Positions 29,969-32,325 of a DNA stretch of 32,325 nt are shown here, one piece after another. Under the pieces are notes generated by a model that saw only the letters and a program-made list of their open reading frames with translations, had not been told where the DNA came from and searched no databases. Each line of letters starts with the position of its first letter. Within the stretch, counting starts at the first letter, position 1. Both the position numbers and the translations under genes were made by a program. The stretch lies in NCBI GenBank assembly GCA_964369265.1, contig CAYJEV010000011.1, positions 1-32,325 of the forward strand, written 5' to 3'. The DNA is from DAMCAP01 sp964369265 (lineage in GTDB: Bacteria > Bacillota > Clostridia > Oscillospirales > Ruminococcaceae).

Positions 29969-31381
29969 TTAGTAATTTTTCATCTTAGACTTAATTCTTG
30001 GGTCAATAAATGCATAAAGTATATCAACTATTAGGTTAACTATACTAATTACAATTGAGATATAAACAACCCCCGCTAAAACTACTGGTATGTCTGGTAT
30101 AAACTGCTTATCTACAATCCATGAACCCAGACCATTAATATTAAATACCTTCTCTGTTACAGATGCACCACCAAGCATAATACCAAACTGCATACCAACA
30201 GTCGTTATTATCGGTATCATTGCGTTTCCTAAAATATGTTTTAATATTACTATTCTTTCTGGCAATCCTTTTGCTCTAGCAGTTAGGACATAATCTGAAT
30301 TCTTAACTTCTAGCATGGAGGATCTTGTCATACGAGCAATAGAAGCTGATAAGCCTGTTCCTAAAACTATCGCTGGCATTACCATACTAAGTGCATTGCC
30401 AACTTGATATGTAGCTGGAAGCCAACCTAAATTGATTGAGAAATTTAGTATTAGTATCAGACCAAGCCAGAAGTTTGGGATAGATAGTCCAATAAGTGCT
30501 ATAAACATAAATATATAGTCAAATGAAGAATACTGCTTTATTGCTGAAATAATACCAGATGGAATTGCGATTAACACCGCAACAACAACCGCCCAAAAAG
30601 CAACTAACAATGTTGTTGGGAACTTATTCATTATTGATACAGATATAACTTCATTACCTTGATATGAATTCCCTAAGTCAAAAGTTAGAAGATTTTTAAA
30701 TGTCTCAAACAGCTGAACAATATACGGCTGATCAAGCCCATATACTTTGTTAAACTGAGCTACTTGCTCTGGTGTTGCTGTTTGTCCAATACTATTAACT
30801 GCTGGATCCATTGGAGAAATATGTAGAATAGTAAATACTAAGAACACTACTCCTAACAAAACAAAAATCATCATGAATAATCTGTCTGTAATATACTTAG
30901 TTATTGGATTTGAAAATAGCAGCATCAAAATATACATTGGCAAAGATACTATTATAGATAATAATCTCAAAAATACATTTTGCATCATGTCACTATACAC
31001 AGAAACAAGTGTTATTTCTGATATGTTATCCATTTGTGCCTTTTCTTTTGCCTTGTCATTCAAGATAGTTTCAAAGTTTTTTTGTGCTGTTTTTTGAATT
31101 AAGCTTTGCATTTCTTCAGCAGAATAGTTCTTATTAAAATACTTATTCTTCTTCTCAACGCTTGAGCTTGCCTCAGCTAACATTTGTTCCATTAGTCCTT
31201 GCTCGATCAGCTGCTCTCTTAATTTAGATTTTATACTGCTAAACTCATCATTATTCTTTTTATTTAGATAAATAAAAAATAGCGGTACAATTGTTAGGCA
31301 TCCAAACAAAAATAACCACCACTTATAAGTCGAGTTTCTGTACATTCTCTCAAAAGTTGCTGTCATAGTTTTTATACTCAT
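29969..31381 (-). CDS. Peptide ABC permease, OppB-like, with N-terminal membrane-anchored extension
   Basis: Protein of 470 aa, against about 310 for ordinary OppB/DppB. The C-terminal part (from about residue 159) is a normal OppB: YITDRLFMMIFVLLGVVFLVFTILHISP, the DLGNSYQGNEVIS segment and the EAA-type loop DYVLTARAKGLPERIVILKHIL. Before it is a TM near 20-38, a charged, helix-prone 90-residue segment (about 40-130) and a second TM near 135-157. The loop probably faces outward, since ordinary OppB starts inside. First gene of the operon; GGGAG lies about 9 nt before the ATG. It pairs with the extended OppC-like protein. Confidence 0.92.
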   Translation of the reverse strand: MSIKTMTATFERMYRNSTYKWWLFLFGCLTIVPLFFIYLNKKNNDEFSSIKSKLREQLIEQGLMEQMLAEASSSVEKKNKYFNKNYSAEEMQSLIQKTAQKNFETILNDKAKEKAQMDNISEITLVSVYSDMMQNVFLRLLSIIVSLPMYILMLLFSNPITKYITDRLFMMIFVLLGVVFLVFTILHISPMDPAVNSIGQTATPEQVAQFNKVYGLDQPYIVQLFETFKNLLTFDLGNSYQGNEVISVSIMNKFPTTLLVAFWAVVVAVLIAIPSGIISAIKQYSSFDYIFMFIALIGLSIPNFWLGLILILNFSINLGWLPATYQVGNALSMVMPAIVLGTGLSASIARMTRSSMLEVKNSDYVLTARAKGLPERIVILKHILGNAMIPIITTVGMQFGIMLGGASVTEKVFNINGLGSWIVDKQFIPDIPVVLAGVVYISIVISIVNLIVDILYAFIDPRIKSKMKNY

Positions 31382-31444
31382 TAACTACTTCTCCCATTAT
31401 CCGCAAAACTAGCGAATACATTCTTTAGTTTTCTTCATTGGAAA

Positions 31445-31484
31445 TTAGTCGAATTCAGTTACAATTTCTCGATTTTTCGACTAA
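31445..31484. promoter_or_regulatory. Inverted repeat in the opp leader
   Basis: TTAGTCGAA (31445-31453) and its exact complement TTCGACTAA (31476-31484), 22 bp apart, lie downstream of the promoter in the untranslated leader. It could form an RNA hairpin or be two regulator half-sites. Confidence 0.5.
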
Positions 31485-31499
31485 CTTACCCATTTAATG

Positions 31500-31528
31500 A
31501 TTATATTTCAATTTGCTAGCCTTGTAAA
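31500..31528 (-). promoter_or_regulatory. Promoter of the peptide transporter operon
   Basis: Minus-strand TTTACA (31523-31528), 17 bp, TATAAT (31500-31505). The start site would be about 110 nt before the OppB-like start codon. Confidence 0.7.
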
Positions 31529-31537
31529 ATAGATTTT

Positions 31538-31561
31538 ATCTATAAATATCGCTTTATAGAT
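31538..31561. promoter_or_regulatory. Palindrome upstream of the opp promoter
   Basis: ATCTATAAA (31538-31546) and TTTATAGAT (31553-31561), perfect 9-bp arms around a 6-bp centre, begin 9 bp upstream of the -35. Position suits an activator site. Confidence 0.5.
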
Positions 31562-31608
31562 TTAAGCTATAAATAAGCTTGTTCTCGCAGCTCCTTTCTA
31601 AAGTGTCA

Positions 31609-31648
31609 ACAAAAATACAGCTGTGACTTTTTAGCTTAGTCACAGCTG
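31609..31648 (-). terminator. Terminator of the surface-protein gene
   Basis: Perfect 11-bp stem (CAGCTGTGACT at 31618-31628 with its complement at 31638-31648) and a 9-nt loop, followed on the minus strand by TATTTTTG. Confidence 0.88.
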
Positions 31649-31679
31649 AATTTCTAATCTTCAATAAGTTAAGCTTAAT

Positions 31680-32325
31680 TTAGGCATTAGCTCCTGTTTC
31701 TGGATTGCTACTATTATTAACATTCAAATAAGGAACTGCGGTATCCGATATTACAAAGTGACCTAGCATATTAGTGTCAAAACTTAATATGCCTGTTTCG
31801 GTATCATAGCTAGCAGCTAGTGGTGTCATAACTCCCTTAGAATATTCGTATACATAGAATCTTTCTTTGTATAGCTCTGCATAATCTTCAACATTTAGCT
31901 CCATTGTACCTCGAGATCTAAATTGTGGCTTAGCCTTAAAGTTAAGAAACTCAAAGTTATAGTCAGGATATTTATCCAAAATTTCAGTTGCAACACTTCT
32001 ATCATTTATCATGTTAATATCATCAGTATCTGTGACATTAACAATAAAATCCCATCCCTCGCCTGAAAAAGTAGCCTTATTATAGTTGTTTATTTCAGAT
32101 ATCTCCTCTAATTGATCCTCTGTGAAGACTGGTCTGTCCTCATCAACTAAAATATAGTCATCCTCATCTAGAGAGTTAATATACTCCTCTTCAACAGGAG
32201 GATAGCCTGTTTCAAAAGTTATAGTCAAGGTATCAATAGTATCATTTGTTTCTTCAGAGATTAGCCTTAGGGTGTATTCTTCTTCTGTTAACTTAGCTGG
32301 ATATCCATCTTTAATATCAATAGAT
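31680..32325 (-). CDS. Probable extracellular protein, C-terminal part, ending in a shortened NPxTG-like motif
   Basis: The reading frame is open to the window edge, so the start is missing; 214 residues are visible. The sequence is strongly acidic, with few Lys/Arg, as in secreted proteins. The end has a pattern familiar from Clostridia surface proteins: YVYEYSKGVMTPLAAS, a YDTETGILSFDTNMLGHFVISD block, a short linker and NPETGA. In relatives I recall, this motif is followed by a hydrophobic segment and a basic tail. Here the stop follows NPETGANA directly and a terminator follows within 32 bp. A TTG at 32228 is only an internal codon. What the rest of the protein does cannot be seen. Confidence 0.7.
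   Translation of the reverse strand, partial: SIDIKDGYPAKLTEEEYTLRLISEETNDTIDTLTITFETGYPPVEEEYINSLDEDDYILVDEDRPVFTEDQLEEISEINNYNKATFSGEGWDFIVNVTDTDDINMINDRSVATEILDKYPDYNFEFLNFKAKPQFRSRGTMELNVEDYAELYKERFYVYEYSKGVMTPLAASYDTETGILSFDTNMLGHFVISDTAVPYLNVNNSSNPETGANA

Larger units (their letters stand above)
31382..31607 (-). other. Promoter-leader region of the peptide transporter operon
   Basis: The spacer between the terminator of the surface-protein gene and the OppB-like gene holds one promoter, two inverted repeats (listed separately) and a leader of roughly 110 nt. No gene is seen. Confidence 0.5.

Overview
Low-GC, AT-rich bacterial chromosome, most likely an anaerobic Clostridia-type Firmicute. 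The grounds are near-consensus AGGAGG ribosome sites and sigma-A promoters with 17-bp spacers, lipobox lipoproteins, a PadR/DUF2812 pair, Cof-type HAD and GntR/UTRA regulators, a CitX-CitG fusion and an NPxTG-like protein C-terminus. No rRNA, tRNA, CRISPR array or intact insertion sequence was seen.

Layout. 1-100: edge of a repeat family. 101-4556 (minus): MATE exporter, ABC-F ATPase and AI-2E-type membrane protein as one operon, diverging from a membrane PAS-GGDEF diguanylate cyclase (4767-6392, plus). 6446-7361 (minus): PadR repressor and DUF2812 membrane protein behind a consensus promoter that carries a perfect 19-bp inverted repeat. 7469-9596 (minus): histidine kinase and OmpR-type response regulator. 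9873-11273 (plus): orphan CitXG fusion behind an extended -10 promoter overlapping a 27-bp palindrome. 11405-12462 (minus): glutathione peroxidase and a DM13-like lipoprotein. 12630-21358 (minus): a candidate nucleoside uptake and salvage locus made of a CUT1 ABC transporter (ATPase, two permeases, binding protein), a GntR regulator, a HAD phosphatase, a nucleoside hydrolase, a TIM-barrel isomerase and an adenosine deaminase. 21920-24461 (minus): a 153-aa orphan, a LytTR protein with an unrecognised CxxC-containing C-terminal half, and a DUF1275/YoaK membrane protein. 24594-31381 (minus): a five-gene peptide ABC transporter operon. 31680 to the window end (minus): C-terminal part of a probable surface protein.

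Most notable is the peptide transporter. Its binding protein (24594-26411) reads as a circular permutation of a family-5 solute-binding protein: the segment that normally ends the protein follows directly after the lipoprotein signal, and the protein ends where that segment would normally begin. Both partner permeases carry N-terminal membrane extensions of about 160 and 235 residues absent from ordinary OppB and OppC. Second is an 81-bp repeat present twice in the ATPase leader (21365-21445 and 21513-21593), with a diverged relative at the window start. On the transcribed strand it can form two mutually exclusive folds, one of which buries the ATPase Shine-Dalgarno. Third is the pairing of a CUT1 sugar-type importer with nucleoside-cleaving enzymes.

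All assignments come from reading the sequence and recalling family motifs; no search, fold or structure prediction was run.
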